Positions 39,370 to 49,144 of a DNA stretch of 64,000 nt are shown piece by piece (the stretch's first letter is position 1; every line of letters starts with the position of its first letter). Origin of the DNA: an uncultured Hellea sp. (GTDB lineage: Bacteria > Pseudomonadota > Alphaproteobacteria > Caulobacterales > Maricaulaceae); the NCBI GenBank assembly GCA_938007935.1, contig CALLMD010000031.1, forward strand, positions 62,001 through 126,000, read 5' to 3'. The notes under the pieces were generated by a model. It was given only the letters and a program-made list of their open reading frames with translations. It ran no database searches and was not told the origin of the DNA. Both the position numbers and the translations under genes were made by a program.

Positions 39370-40083
39370 CTAAACTTTCTCCCTAACCGTCAGTTGTTCG
39401 ATACGTTTCTCGCATTTAGCTTCAACTATGCGCTGTACAAAAACGCCAGGCGTATGGATGAAATTTGGGTCAAGACTGCCAATGGGAACGATTTCATCAA
39501 CCTCGGCCACGGTTATCTTACCTGCCATCGCCATCATGGGAGAGAAATTTCGTGCGGTCGCTTTAAAAACAAGATTACCCGCCGCGTCGCCCTTCCATGC
39601 TTTAATAATCGACAGGTCAGCTTTCAGCCCTGTTTCCATGATGTAAGTTTCGATGTCCCCATTTTCATTTGGAAACTCTTTGTGCTCTTTGCCCTCGGCA
39701 ATTAAAGTCCCCACGCCCGTCTTGGTATAAAAGCCGGGTATGCCCGCCCCGCCTGCGCGGATACGTTCAGCCAATGTGCCTTGGGGGTTAAATTCAAGCT
39801 CTAATTCTCCGCCCAAATATTGGCGTTCAAATTCTTTGTTCTCGCCGACATAGGAGCTGACCATTTTTTTAATCTGGCGTGTTTCCAAAAGTAGTCCTAA
39901 CCCAAAACCATCAACGCCCGCATTATTAGATATTGCGGTGAGGTTTTTCGCGCCGCTATCGCGTAACGCGCCGATAAGGTTTTCCGGAATGCCGCAAAGG
40001 CCAAATCCGCCAGACATGACTGTCATGCCGTCATGACAAATACCGCTTAAGGCCTCGCTCGCCGTTTTATAGACTTTACTCAT
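39370..40083 (-). CDS. scoA: 3-oxoacid CoA-transferase subunit A
   Basis: Alpha subunit of the acetoacetate CoA-transferase. The CoA-transferase signature DGMTVMSGGFGLCGIPENLI is at residues 19-38, and GGAGIPGFYTKTGVGT near 111 is characteristic. 237 aa matches the family. It lies nine bases after the TetR gene on the same strand, and the small unknown gene follows it, so the four genes probably form one transcript. Confidence 0.94.
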   Translation of the reverse strand: MSKVYKTASEALSGICHDGMTVMSGGFGLCGIPENLIGALRDSGAKNLTAISNNAGVDGFGLGLLLETRQIKKMVSSYVGENKEFERQYLGGELELEFNPQGTLAERIRAGGAGIPGFYTKTGVGTLIAEGKEHKEFPNENGDIETYIMETGLKADLSIIKAWKGDAAGNLVFKATARNFSPMMAMAGKITVAEVDEIVPIGSLDPNFIHTPGVFVQRIVEAKCEKRIEQLTVREKV

Positions 40084-40092
40084 ATTAATCTC

Positions 40093-40689
40093 CTAGCTCG
40101 CGATTCCTGCGCGCATTTGTAAGGCGAAATGCACGGCAATATCTTCCCCTTTTAAGCGGCCTGACGCATCATACCATGCGTTCAGCCAGTTGAGCGCGCC
40201 CATAAAAAAGAAGACATGCAATCTAGCATCCCCGCTTCTGATAGACCCATCTTTTTGCCCCTCTTTCACGAGACGGATAATTTTACGTTCAATCTTTCCG
40301 CGCCGCGTGAGCACAACCGTTTTGTTTTCAGCCCCTAAACTATTTACATCTGTCAAAAGTGATACACCCGACGCCGTCAGCATTTCTACCAAATCAATAA
40401 AGAGCGCTTCAAGTCTATCAAGAGCAACAATGCCTTTGGGTTTTGAGGCTAAAATCTCATCCATCGCATCATACGCCATAAGGTGGCACTCAAAGAGCAC
40501 CTCTTCCTTATTGCGGACATAATAATAAAGGGCAGCTTTGGTAAGACCAAGCGTTTTAGCAATCTCTGTCATGGACGCGTTGTGATAACCACGCCGCCGA
40601 AAAGCTTGCCCCGCTGCAAGAATAACAGCTTGCCGTTTCGTAGCAAATTGCTTTTCTCTATTGAAGGGTTCTTTGAGCGCTGCATCCAT
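40093..40689 (-). CDS. TetR-family regulator of the leucine/acetoacetate cluster
   Basis: An N-terminal helix-turn-helix (SMTEIAKTLGLTKAALYYYV, about residues 39-58) is followed by a helical ligand domain in a 198-residue protein. It diverges from mccB with a strong palindrome between them and heads the scoAB transcript, so it probably represses both directions and responds to an acyl-CoA. The comparison with LiuR/AtuR-type regulators is by context only. Confidence 0.9.
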   Translation of the reverse strand: MDAALKEPFNREKQFATKRQAVILAAGQAFRRRGYHNASMTEIAKTLGLTKAALYYYVRNKEEVLFECHLMAYDAMDEILASKPKGIVALDRLEALFIDLVEMLTASGVSLLTDVNSLGAENKTVVLTRRGKIERKIIRLVKEGQKDGSIRSGDARLHVFFFMGALNWLNAWYDASGRLKGEDIAVHFALQMRAGIAS

Positions 40690-40712
40690 ACACTATTTTC
40701 TTAGCACAAAAT

Positions 40713-40736
40713 AAATTTGACTCAAGAGTCAAATTT
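40713..40736. promoter_or_regulatory. Operator-like palindrome between tetR and mccB
   Basis: Arms AAATTTGACTC and GAGTCAAATTT, eleven bases each, match perfectly around a central AA. The site is 24 bases upstream of the TetR start and 37 bases before mccB. A further half-copy (AAGTCAAAATTCATG ... GAGTCA) follows at about 40745-40765. It is well placed to control both genes. Confidence 0.75.
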
Positions 40737-40773
40737 ATGTATTTAAAGTCAAAATTCATGTGAGTCATAATTC

Positions 40774-42363
40774 ATGCCTAAAATTATCAGTAAGATAAAT
40801 CCTGACAGCCCTGAATTCCGCGCTAATGCTGCGGCCATGCAAGAGCTTGTCGATGACCTGCGCGATAAAGTTGGCAAGATTGCTCTTGGCGGCTCTGAGC
40901 GCTCGCGTGAACGCCATATTGGGCGCGGCAAACTATTGCCAAGAGAACGCGTTGAACGCCTTCTTGATCCCGGCACGCCATTTCTAGAGCTGTCTCAAAT
41001 GGCTGCTTATGAGTGTTATGATGATGATATTCCCAGCGCTGGTATTATCACAGGGATTGGCCGCGTGGCGGGACGCGAGGTTATGATCCTCTGTAATGAC
41101 GCGACCGTCAAAGGCGGCACCTATTTTCCGCTCACCTGTAAAAAACAAACGCGGGCTCAGGAAATTGCACGTGAGAACCGCCTACCCTGTATTTACCTAG
41201 TTGATAGCGGCGGCGGGAACCTGCCTCACCAAGCTGAAATTTTCCCTGATAAAGACATGTTCGGACGGTGCTTTTATAACGAAGCCACAATGTCAGCAGA
41301 TGGCATACCCCAAATCGCAATTGTGATGGGCTCTTGCACGGCGGGTGGGGCCTATGTGCCCGCTATGGCCGATGAAAATGTTATTGTCGCCAATCAAGGC
41401 ACAATCTTTTTAGGTGGTCCTCCCTTGGTGAAAGCGGCGACAAATGAAGACGTCACAGCAGAAGAGCTAGGCGGCGGCTTGCTGCATACATCGGTCTCAG
41501 GCGTTGCCGATCATCTCGCCAGTAATGACGCTCATGCCCTACAGATAGGCCGCCATATCGTCAAAAATCTAGGCCCAGCTAAATATAGCTATGAGCCTAA
41601 CGACGTGGAACCGCCTGCCTATGATGAGGACGAGCTAAATGGCATTGTCCCTAACGACCTGCGCAAGCCCTATGATTGCCGCGAGATTATCGCCCGCATA
41701 GTCGATGGCTCGCGCTTTGATGAGTTTAAAAAACTCTATGGCGATACGCTCGTCACTGGATTTGCTAAAATTCATGGCTACCAAGTCGGCATTCTGGGCA
41801 ATAACGGCGTGCTCTTTTCCGAGAGCGCGATGAAGGGCGCGCATTTTATTGAGCTTTGTGCGCAGCGGAAAATTCCGCTTATATTCCTGCAAAATATCAC
41901 AGGCTTTATGGTCGGCTCCAAAGCCGAAAGCGGCGGCATTGCCAAACATGGCGCTAAGATGGTACACGCTGTTGCGAATGCCAAGGTGCCTAAATTTACC
42001 GTTGTTGTGGGCGGCTCTTACGGGGCGGGTAATTATGGCATGTGCGGGCGAGCTTATTCGCCGCGCCTCATGTTTATGTGGCCCAATGCGCGGATTTCCG
42101 TCATGGGCGGCGAGCAAGCGGCGATGGTCCTCGCCTCTGTGCATCGTGACCGCGAGAAATGGAGCGAGGCAGACCGCGAGGCCTTCATGGCCCCCATCCG
42201 CGAAAAATATGAACGCGAAGGCCATCCTTATTATGCCAGTGCCCGCATCTGGGATGACGGCATAATCGCGCCGACAGATACGCGCCGCGTTTTAGGTCTA
42301 GGCCTAGCCATGGCCGCCAATGCGCCGCTAGAGGAGTCACGCTTTGGCGTGTTTAGAATGTAG
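40774..42363 (+). CDS. mccB: Methylcrotonyl-CoA carboxylase beta subunit (carboxyltransferase)
   Basis: Transfers carboxyl from biotin to 3-methylcrotonyl-CoA in leucine breakdown. 529 aa with the two crotonase-type halves; the Gly-rich CoA-site motifs [33 protein letters not shown] and [19 protein letters not shown] are typical of the MCC-beta subgroup rather than propionyl-CoA carboxylase. It starts the plus-strand cluster and is followed by an acyltransferase and then mccA. GC content is higher than in the window average. Confidence 0.95.
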   Translation: MPKIISKINPDSPEFRANAAAMQELVDDLRDKVGKIALGGSERSRERHIGRGKLLPRERVERLLDPGTPFLELSQMAAYECYDDDIPSAGIITGIGRVAGREVMILCNDATVKGGTYFPLTCKKQTRAQEIARENRLPCIYLVDSGGGNLPHQAEIFPDKDMFGRCFYNEATMSADGIPQIAIVMGSCTAGGAYVPAMADENVIVANQGTIFLGGPPLVKAATNEDVTAEELGGGLLHTSVSGVADHLASNDAHALQIGRHIVKNLGPAKYSYEPNDVEPPAYDEDELNGIVPNDLRKPYDCREIIARIVDGSRFDEFKKLYGDTLVTGFAKIHGYQVGILGNNGVLFSESAMKGAHFIELCAQRKIPLIFLQNITGFMVGSKAESGGIAKHGAKMVHAVANAKVPKFTVVVGGSYGAGNYGMCGRAYSPRLMFMWPNARISVMGGEQAAMVLASVHRDREKWSEADREAFMAPIREKYEREGHPYYASARIWDDGIIAPTDTRRVLGLGLAMAANAPLEESRFGVFRM

Positions 42364-42365
42364 TT

Positions 42366-43403
42366 ATGTCAAACAACCGTTTCGACTTTTTACGGCTATT
42401 ATTTGCCAGTGTGGTATTTATTTATCACATTGTGGTCTTGGCCCAATTAAATCTTGGTGAAGCCCAGTGGGCCCAGCTTGCCGAGATATCCATTCAAGGC
42501 TTTTTCGTGATTTCGGGCGCTTTGGTTTACGGCTCATTTATAAGATCGCAGACAACGAAGGTTTATGCCGAGAAACGCATCCGCCGCCTTTTACCTGCTT
42601 ATCTCGTGGTCATCCTCGCGCCATCCGTAATAGCCTTATTTATGACAGGGCACCTAGCCTATATCCTGCGTTATCTCGGTTGGAACAGTGTGTTTCTAAA
42701 CTTCATGCAACCGACACTTCCGGGCTTGTTTGATGGCAATCACATAACCGCCGTCAATGGCTCGCTATGGACGCTGAAAATTGAAGTCTTGTTCTATTTG
42801 ATTTTACCAATTTTGGCATGGATAATTTCCAAAGCGGGGAGTGCTAAATGGTTGCTTTTAGCTGTCATCTACATCACCGCAGAAATCTGGCGACAAAGCT
42901 TGTTCAGCGGGGCGGTATCTTTGCCGGGACATCTCGCATCTTACAACGAACAGCTCTCACGGCAGCTTCCAGGGCAAATGAGCTTCTTCGTGACGGGCAT
43001 GGTGATCTGGATGTTCTGGGATCAAGCTAAGAAAGCCCCAATCTGGCTTTTACCCTTGGGGCTATTGTTCACACTCTTGTCTGTGTTTTTACCTTTATTT
43101 GAGACTTTACGAGCGGCAGGGCTCGGCTTGCTAATTGCCTATATCGCATTCGCCAAGGGGCCAGCGCTGAACGCGGCGCGTTGGGGTGATCTTAGCTATG
43201 GCGTTTATATTACGCATTTCCCGATCATCCAAATGCTGATTGCTCTAGGCGTCTTTGCCGTCAGTCCAATCTTGGGAATTTTAAGTGCCACCGTCTTAGT
43301 GTTCGCCGCCAGTTTTGTCCTGTGGCATGTCATTGAAAAACCGTCTTTGCTACCAAGTTCACATTACCGCCAGAAAGCTGCGGAGAAAAAAGCCCGCGCA
43401 TGA
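42366..43403 (+). CDS. Acyltransferase 3 (OafA/NolL-type) membrane protein
   Basis: A 345-residue integral membrane protein of about ten helices. It begins NRFDFLRLLFASVVFIYHI, whose His is the conserved acyltransferase-3 residue, and has the later GVYITHFPIIQML motif. Such proteins acetylate or otherwise acylate surface sugars, using a cytoplasmic acyl-CoA. It starts two bases after the mccB stop and overlaps mccA by four bases. This coupled place between two MCC subunits is unusual. Confidence 0.88.
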   Translation: MSNNRFDFLRLLFASVVFIYHIVVLAQLNLGEAQWAQLAEISIQGFFVISGALVYGSFIRSQTTKVYAEKRIRRLLPAYLVVILAPSVIALFMTGHLAYILRYLGWNSVFLNFMQPTLPGLFDGNHITAVNGSLWTLKIEVLFYLILPILAWIISKAGSAKWLLLAVIYITAEIWRQSLFSGAVSLPGHLASYNEQLSRQLPGQMSFFVTGMVIWMFWDQAKKAPIWLLPLGLLFTLLSVFLPLFETLRAAGLGLLIAYIAFAKGPALNAARWGDLSYGVYITHFPIIQMLIALGVFAVSPILGILSATVLVFAASFVLWHVIEKPSLLPSSHYRQKAAEKKARA

Positions 43404-45409
43404 CAAAAAAGATCAAAAAAATTCTGATAGCCAATCGCGGCGAGATTGCGTGCCGTGTCATGAAGACCGCGCGCAAAATGGATATTGCGACTGTTGCTGT
43501 TTATTCTGATGCTGACCGGAAAGCGCTGCATGTGCGCATGGCGGATGAAACCGTGCATATCGGCCCCTCCCCCGCCATAGAGAGCTATCTCGTTATTGAT
43601 AAAATCATAAATGCGGCCAAAGAGACGGGCGCAGATGCTATCCACCCCGGCTATGGGTTTCTGTCTGAAAATCCTGATTTTGTACGGGCCTGCGAAAAAG
43701 CCAAGATCACTTTTATTGGCCCGAGCGCGCAGTCAATGGAAGCTATGGGCCTTAAAGACGCCGCGAAAGCCTTAATGGATAAGGCAGGCGTGCCGATTAC
43801 CCCCGGCTATCACGGGAAAGATCAAGACCCGAAACTGCTTAAAGCCAAAGCGGGCATGATTGGCTATCCCGTCCTGATTAAGGCCGTGGCGGGTGGCGGC
43901 GGAAAAGGGATGCGCAAGGTCGAAGCCGAGGCGGATTTCGATGCCATGCTGGCCTCTTGTCAGCGCGAAGCTAAATCGAGCTTTGGTAATGACGATGTCT
44001 TGATTGAAAAATACATTCAAAGCCCGCGCCATATTGAAGTGCAGGTCTTTGGCGATACACATGGCAATGTCGTGCATATGTTTGAGCGCGATTGCTCGCT
44101 CCAGCGCCGCCACCAAAAAGTCATCGAAGAAGCCCCTGCCCCTGGCATGACCGAGGCCGTACGCAAAGCCATGACCGATGCCGCCATAGAGGCCGCCAAG
44201 GCCGTGAACTATATCGGCGCAGGCACAGTTGAATTTATCGTCGATGGGTCAGGAAAGCTGCGCAAAGACGGCTTCTGGTTCATGGAAATGAATACAAGAC
44301 TGCAAGTCGAACATCCCGTGACCGAAATGATTACGGGACAAGATTTGGTCGAGCTACAAATCCGTGTCGCGCAGGGTGAGAAACTTCCCAAGCAGAAAGA
44401 CATTAAGATGGAAGGTCACGCGGTTGAAGCGAGGCTTTATGCCGAAGATCCAAACCGCGATTTCATTCCAACGGCTGGTGATATCATTTACATGAATGAT
44501 GATTTAGGCATTTTTGAAGATGGCGGTTTTCGTATCGATACTGGGTATGACCATCGAATGGACGTCTCCGTTTTCTATGACCCAATGATACTTAAGGTCA
44601 TTGGTTATGGGGATAAAAGACAGGATGCTATTGATCATACCGATATAGGAATTGGTAGTGTAGAGGTTTATCCAGTTATAACGAATGCTTCTTTTTTATT
44701 GAATTGTCTCAATCATAAAGAATTTGAAAATGGTAACATATCCACTTCTTTCATTGAACAACATAGCTCTCAGTTAATTCCATTTCCAATTCGAGATTGT
44801 GACGAAATTTTTGCTTTGGCAGCAATTAAATTAGATAGAGCTGCCGAAGAAAAAATAACAACACCTTTTGGAGAAATCGAAGGATGGAGACTTAATTTAA
44901 AGCCTCAAAATATCTGGCGGTTTCAAAGAGAAGATCAAATTATAACGGTTAATTTAATTCGCCAAGAACGATACTTTGCAAAAGTATCGATAAATGAGCA
45001 AGAACCTATATCAATCAGCCTAGATTCAGATCAAACAATAACGAATACACAAGAGGCATTGAAAAACTTCACGGTTTGGGATTATAAAATTAAAGACGAC
45101 TACGTGAGTATGCATGCCAATGGCGTATTTGCTCAGGTTAAAATGTATAATCCATCATCTGACTTAATATCCACCTCATCCAACGCCCTCACCGCGCCCA
45201 TGCCGGGTAAAATCATTGCCGTAAATGCTAAAGCTGGCGATAGCGTCAAAGCTGGCGACCCACTCATTGTCATGGAAGCGATGAAAATGGAAATGACGCT
45301 TGAGGCGCCGCGTGACGGCATGGTGGCAGAGGTCACGGCGCAGGTCGATGCTTTGGTCACTGACGGTGAAATGCTATTAAGTTTAGAAGAGATTGAGAAA
45401 GATAAATAA
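43400..45409 (+). CDS. mccA: Methylcrotonyl-CoA carboxylase alpha subunit (biotin carboxylase + biotin carrier)
   Basis: 669 aa: biotin-carboxylase N domain (IANRGEIACRVMKTARKM), ATP-grasp (GGGGKGMRKVEAEADF; EMNTRLQVEHPVTE), BC C-terminal domain (RIDTGYDHRMDVSVFYDPMILK), then the BT linker domain and a C-terminal biotinyl domain with the biotinylated Lys in MEAMKMEM. The middle, about residues 360-590 (44480-45170), is strikingly AT-rich, while the ends match the GC-rich neighbours. The frame remains open throughout and conserved motifs persist, so it is probably functional. Confidence 0.95.
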   Translation: MTKKIKKILIANRGEIACRVMKTARKMDIATVAVYSDADRKALHVRMADETVHIGPSPAIESYLVIDKIINAAKETGADAIHPGYGFLSENPDFVRACEKAKITFIGPSAQSMEAMGLKDAAKALMDKAGVPITPGYHGKDQDPKLLKAKAGMIGYPVLIKAVAGGGGKGMRKVEAEADFDAMLASCQREAKSSFGNDDVLIEKYIQSPRHIEVQVFGDTHGNVVHMFERDCSLQRRHQKVIEEAPAPGMTEAVRKAMTDAAIEAAKAVNYIGAGTVEFIVDGSGKLRKDGFWFMEMNTRLQVEHPVTEMITGQDLVELQIRVAQGEKLPKQKDIKMEGHAVEARLYAEDPNRDFIPTAGDIIYMNDDLGIFEDGGFRIDTGYDHRMDVSVFYDPMILKVIGYGDKRQDAIDHTDIGIGSVEVYPVITNASFLLNCLNHKEFENGNISTSFIEQHSSQLIPFPIRDCDEIFALAAIKLDRAAEEKITTPFGEIEGWRLNLKPQNIWRFQREDQIITVNLIRQERYFAKVSINEQEPISISLDSDQTITNTQEALKNFTVWDYKIKDDYVSMHANGVFAQVKMYNPSSDLISTSSNALTAPMPGKIIAVNAKAGDSVKAGDPLIVMEAMKMEMTLEAPRDGMVAEVTAQVDALVTDGEMLLSLEEIEKDK

Positions 45410-45534
45410 TGCACGTCATTCCGTCGTGTCTCAAAGAGACAAACGCGGTTTGCATGGAGGCGCTATTATTAAATATGGGCACGGGGCGCGGGCTTTGCCG
45501 CGCGTCGGTGTGACAGCGAATAGAAAGACCTATT

Positions 45535-46704
45535 ATGACAACATCCTACCCCACCTTGCAATTCGGACATTCCGACGAAACGCAAATGATACGCGAGAGC
45601 GTCTATGCCTTTGCGCAAGAACATATCGCGCCCATTGCCGCCGATATTGACAAAGACAATAAATTCCCGCGCCATCTCTGGCCGATGATGGGCGAGCTTG
45701 GTCTGCATGGTATTACCGTGTCGGAAGAGGATGGCGGGGCGGGTCTTGGTTATCTACAACACACAATTGCTCTCGAAGAAATTAGCCGCGCAAGCGCCTC
45801 TGTGGGGCTGTCTTACGGCGCGCATTCTAATCTGTGTATCAATCAACTGCGCCGTTGGGGTAATGCCGAGCAAAAGGCCAAATACCTTCCTAAACTTATT
45901 AGCGGCGAACATGTCGGCTCGCTCGCCATGAGTGAACCTAGCGCTGGCTCTGATGTCGTGTCGATGAAGCTTAAGGCCGAAGGCGCGCAAGGGGGTTATT
46001 TGCTCAACGGCAATAAGATGTGGATCACCAATGCCCCCGAAGCGGATACATTGTTTGTTTATGCCAAGACCGACCCCACTGGCGGTTCCAAGGGCATTAC
46101 CGCCTTTATCATCACGCCTGATATGGAAGGCTTCTCCACCGCGCAAAAACTCGACAAGCTGGGCATGCGCGGCTCTGACACTTGCGAGCTTGTTTTTGAA
46201 GACTGTTTTGTCTCGGATGAAAATGTCGTGGGCGAAATCGGCCAAGGCGCAGAAATCCTCATGAGCGGCCTTGATTATGAACGCGTTGTCCTCTCAGGCC
46301 TTAGCGTCGGTATCATGCAAGCCTGCCTTGATGTGGTTTTGCCCTATATTCATGAGCGCAAACAATTTGGAAAACCCATTGGCACGTTCCAGCTTATGCA
46401 GGGCAAACTCGCCGATATGTATGTTACGCTTTCCACCGCGCGCTCTTATGTTTACGCCGTCGCGGCCGCATGTGATCGCGGCGAGACGACACGTAAAGAC
46501 GCGGCGGGCTGTATTTTATATGCGGCCGAAAAATCAACTCAGATGGCGTCTGATGCCATCCAAATGCTCGGCGGGATGGGCTATATTAATGAGAGCCCGA
46601 CAGGCCGCCTCTGGCGTGATGCCAAGCTGATGGAAATTGGCGCGGGCACATCTGAAATCCGCCGCTGGCTCATTGGCCGCGAGCTTTTCGGGGAGACTAC
46701 GTAA
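45535..46704 (+). CDS. ivd: Isovaleryl-CoA dehydrogenase
   Basis: FAD-dependent oxidation of isovaleryl-CoA to 3-methylcrotonyl-CoA, one step before MCC. The acyl-CoA dehydrogenase fold is clear ([35 protein letters not shown]). The catalytic base is the Glu in [13 protein letters not shown], the position used by isovaleryl-CoA dehydrogenases. The 389 aa length fits. It is 125 bp after mccA; that gap shows a GC-rich possible hairpin near 45480-45510 but no gene. Confidence 0.95.
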   Translation: MTTSYPTLQFGHSDETQMIRESVYAFAQEHIAPIAADIDKDNKFPRHLWPMMGELGLHGITVSEEDGGAGLGYLQHTIALEEISRASASVGLSYGAHSNLCINQLRRWGNAEQKAKYLPKLISGEHVGSLAMSEPSAGSDVVSMKLKAEGAQGGYLLNGNKMWITNAPEADTLFVYAKTDPTGGSKGITAFIITPDMEGFSTAQKLDKLGMRGSDTCELVFEDCFVSDENVVGEIGQGAEILMSGLDYERVVLSGLSVGIMQACLDVVLPYIHERKQFGKPIGTFQLMQGKLADMYVTLSTARSYVYAVAAACDRGETTRKDAAGCILYAAEKSTQMASDAIQMLGGMGYINESPTGRLWRDAKLMEIGAGTSEIRRWLIGRELFGETT

Positions 46705-47162
46705 TGTCAGGCAAGTGGTTTGATGAGTTAGAAATAGGTCAACTATTTCAACACCCTATACGCCGTACCTTAACCGAGACAGATAATATCCTCTTCACAT
46801 CCATGACCCATAATCCCGCGCAATTACACCTTGATGCGGAATATTGTAAGAATGAGACTGAGTTCGGTCGGCCCCTCATCAATAGCTATTTCACACTTGG
46901 ATTGGTAGTGGGCATATCAGTCGGTGATACCACGCTCGGCACAGCTGTAGCCAATCTAGGCACAGACAAAGTCCGCTTCCCTGCGCCTTTATTTCCAGGC
47001 GATACAATACGCGTAGAAACAGAAGTTAAAGCCCTACGAGAGTCAAAGTCACGCCCAACACAAGGCATCGTCACCTTCGAACATCGCGCTTATAATCAAA
47101 GAGATGAGCTGGTTTGCATTTGCCAGCGCACAGGTTTACAGCACAAAAATCCGTCTACATAA
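46704..47162 (+). CDS. MaoC-type (R)-hydratase, hotdog fold
   Basis: A 152-residue MaoC dehydratase-like protein. The hydratase loop is seen as FTSMTHNPAQLHLDAEYCK (Asp/Asn-His region) and the later FPAPLFPGDTIRVETEV. It may hydrate an acyl-CoA such as 3-methylglutaconyl-CoA or a mesaconyl-type intermediate, but the usual methylglutaconyl-CoA hydratase is crotonase-fold, so the assignment is uncertain. Its ATG overlaps the ivd stop (TAATG). Confidence 0.85.
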   Translation: MSGKWFDELEIGQLFQHPIRRTLTETDNILFTSMTHNPAQLHLDAEYCKNETEFGRPLINSYFTLGLVVGISVGDTTLGTAVANLGTDKVRFPAPLFPGDTIRVETEVKALRESKSRPTQGIVTFEHRAYNQRDELVCICQRTGLQHKNPST

Positions 47163-47231
47163 GTACATCAAATCACTTGTTCATCATTGACGCGCAAGGT
47201 AAGGCTCCATTTCGATATAAATGGACCCAAA

Positions 47232-49079
47232 ATGAAAATTGCAAATTTCATATCTCTCATTGGCTTGGCGGTGTCATTGCCAAGCCTAGCGATGGCTCAA
47301 TCACCTACACAAGATATTATACCCAGAACAGCCGCATTTTGTCCAAATGGAACGGTCATAATCGTTGATGATATTCGCCAGTGCCGTATTGATGATACGC
47401 TGGACACTTTAATCGCTGACTTTGAACAGGCCGAAATACAGGGTAATCCAATAGCCGCTGGGCAAGAAGGTGACCGCGCGGCCTTACGTAAACTGCCTGA
47501 TGTATCGCCAGAAGGTGCCAAAAATTATCAAGCCATTACCACAGAATTTATTCGCCGTCACAGCGCGCTCTCAACACGGCCAATGTCTGGCGAAAAGCGG
47601 CTTAATTACGATTTGCTAGGCTTCGTCCTAAAGCAACGTCAAAGACTGATGCCTTTTGATCAAGCCCGTATTCCCTTTACGAATGATAGTGGTTTCTTCA
47701 ATCAAATGAGCTACATTTCACGGCAAACAAATTTTGCAATTATGGATGATTATGAGGCCTATGCAGCGCGTCTCTCTCAGCTTCCTTTAAACTTTGCCCA
47801 ACACAAAGCCAATATGCGGCGCGGTATTAAGACCAATATGACGGCCTCAGCTGAAATTATACCCGGCATTATAGAAATGGTGAAAAAGCTCGGCGCAGGA
47901 GACGCGAAAGATCACAGCTTCTTTGCGCCATTTAAGACATATCCCGACACAATAAGCGAAGAAGACCAAACGCGTCTGACAGCTTTGGGCGAAGCGGTGA
48001 TGAATAGCTCGGTCCTACCCGCTTACAAAGATTTAGAAAGATTTCTTGTCTCGGAATATTTGCCTAAAGCCCGCTCAACAGTCGGTATTGGCACAACAAC
48101 AGAAGGCCGCGAATATTACCGTGCCTTGGTTCGTTATTTTACCACGCTGGATATGTCCCCTGACGAGGTTCATGAGTTAGGCCTGCGCGAAGTCGCGCGC
48201 ATTCGCGCCGAAATGGACACAATCATTAGGGAGTTGAACTTTGACGGTAGCTTTGCTGATTTCTTAAATTTCCTACGCACCGACCCACAATTTTACGCCA
48301 CCTCCGAAGAGCAATTACTCAAAGAAGCCGCATGGCTGGCCAAACAAATTGACGGCAAAATGCCTGAATTCTTTGGTACGCTGCCGCGCTTACCTTACGG
48401 CGTTATGGCTGTGCCCGCCGAGATTGCGCCTAATTATACGACAGGGCGTTATTGGGGCGGCAATCCAGAACAGCACCGTGCGGGTAATTACGTTGTCAAC
48501 ACCTATGACCTTAAACAGCGCCCCCTTTACAATCTGCCCGCTTTAACGGCGCATGAAGGCGTTCCAGGACATCATCACCAGATTGCGCTGGGACAAGAGC
48601 TTAAAAACGTCTCCCGCTTTCGGCAAAGTCTCTATCCAAATGCTTTTGGCGAGGGATGGGGGCTTTACGCTGAAAAGCTCGCGGGTGAGATGGGAATTTA
48701 TAAAACGCCTTATGAGAAATTTGGACAACTGACCTATGAAATGTGGCGGGCCTGCCGTCTTGTTGTCGATACGGGCATGCACTGGAAAGGCTGGACGAGA
48801 GAGCAAGCAGAGGCCTGTTTTTTTGAAAACTCTGCTCTTGCCCCGCATAATATCAAAACAGAGGTCGAACGCTATATAAGCTGGCCCGGTCAAGCCCTGG
48901 CTTATAAAATCGGCGAGCTTAAAATCATTGAGCTTCGTGAGCGGGCAACACAAATCTTGGGTCACAAATTTGACCTTCGAAGCTTTCATGATGTTATTTT
49001 GAAAGATGGCGGCATGCCGCTGGACTTACTCGAAGTAAAAATAGACCGCTGGATTTTCGAAGAAAATTCCAAACCTTAA
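47232..49079 (+). CDS. DUF885 secreted protein, peptidase-like
   Basis: The ORF track opens at 47187, but ATG 47232 starts a good signal peptide (MKIANFISLIGLAVSLPSLA, ending MAQ). The mature protein is about 590 residues of DUF885, a family with a zinc-peptidase-like HExxxHH-type motif, here TAHEGVPGHHHQIALGQEL. Another family marker is the later GWGLYAEKLAGEMG. No function is established beyond probable metallopeptidase. It is preceded by MaoC and followed by a bidirectional terminator. Confidence 0.85.
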   Translation: MKIANFISLIGLAVSLPSLAMAQSPTQDIIPRTAAFCPNGTVIIVDDIRQCRIDDTLDTLIADFEQAEIQGNPIAAGQEGDRAALRKLPDVSPEGAKNYQAITTEFIRRHSALSTRPMSGEKRLNYDLLGFVLKQRQRLMPFDQARIPFTNDSGFFNQMSYISRQTNFAIMDDYEAYAARLSQLPLNFAQHKANMRRGIKTNMTASAEIIPGIIEMVKKLGAGDAKDHSFFAPFKTYPDTISEEDQTRLTALGEAVMNSSVLPAYKDLERFLVSEYLPKARSTVGIGTTTEGREYYRALVRYFTTLDMSPDEVHELGLREVARIRAEMDTIIRELNFDGSFADFLNFLRTDPQFYATSEEQLLKEAAWLAKQIDGKMPEFFGTLPRLPYGVMAVPAEIAPNYTTGRYWGGNPEQHRAGNYVVNTYDLKQRPLYNLPALTAHEGVPGHHHQIALGQELKNVSRFRQSLYPNAFGEGWGLYAEKLAGEMGIYKTPYEKFGQLTYEMWRACRLVVDTGMHWKGWTREQAEACFFENSALAPHNIKTEVERYISWPGQALAYKIGELKIIELRERATQILGHKFDLRSFHDVILKDGGMPLDLLEVKIDRWIFEENSKP

Positions 49080-49093
49080 GGTATTGCATAAAA

Positions 49094-49118
49094 AAATCCC
49101 GGCTCAGAGGCCGGGATT
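49094..49118. terminator. Bidirectional terminator between DUF885 and the surface-protein genes
   Basis: A perfect stem AATCCCGGC / GCCGGGATT with a short loop (TCAGAG) follows an A-run and precedes T-containing sequence. It stands between the convergent DUF885 and outer-membrane lipoprotein genes and can serve both. Confidence 0.85.
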
Positions 49119-49144
49119 GATTAAATCATGAAGATTTTCTGTGC

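Noticed and set aside
41635-42225. 196-residue minus-strand ORF
   Set aside because: Antisense to mccB, which carries all carboxyltransferase motifs.
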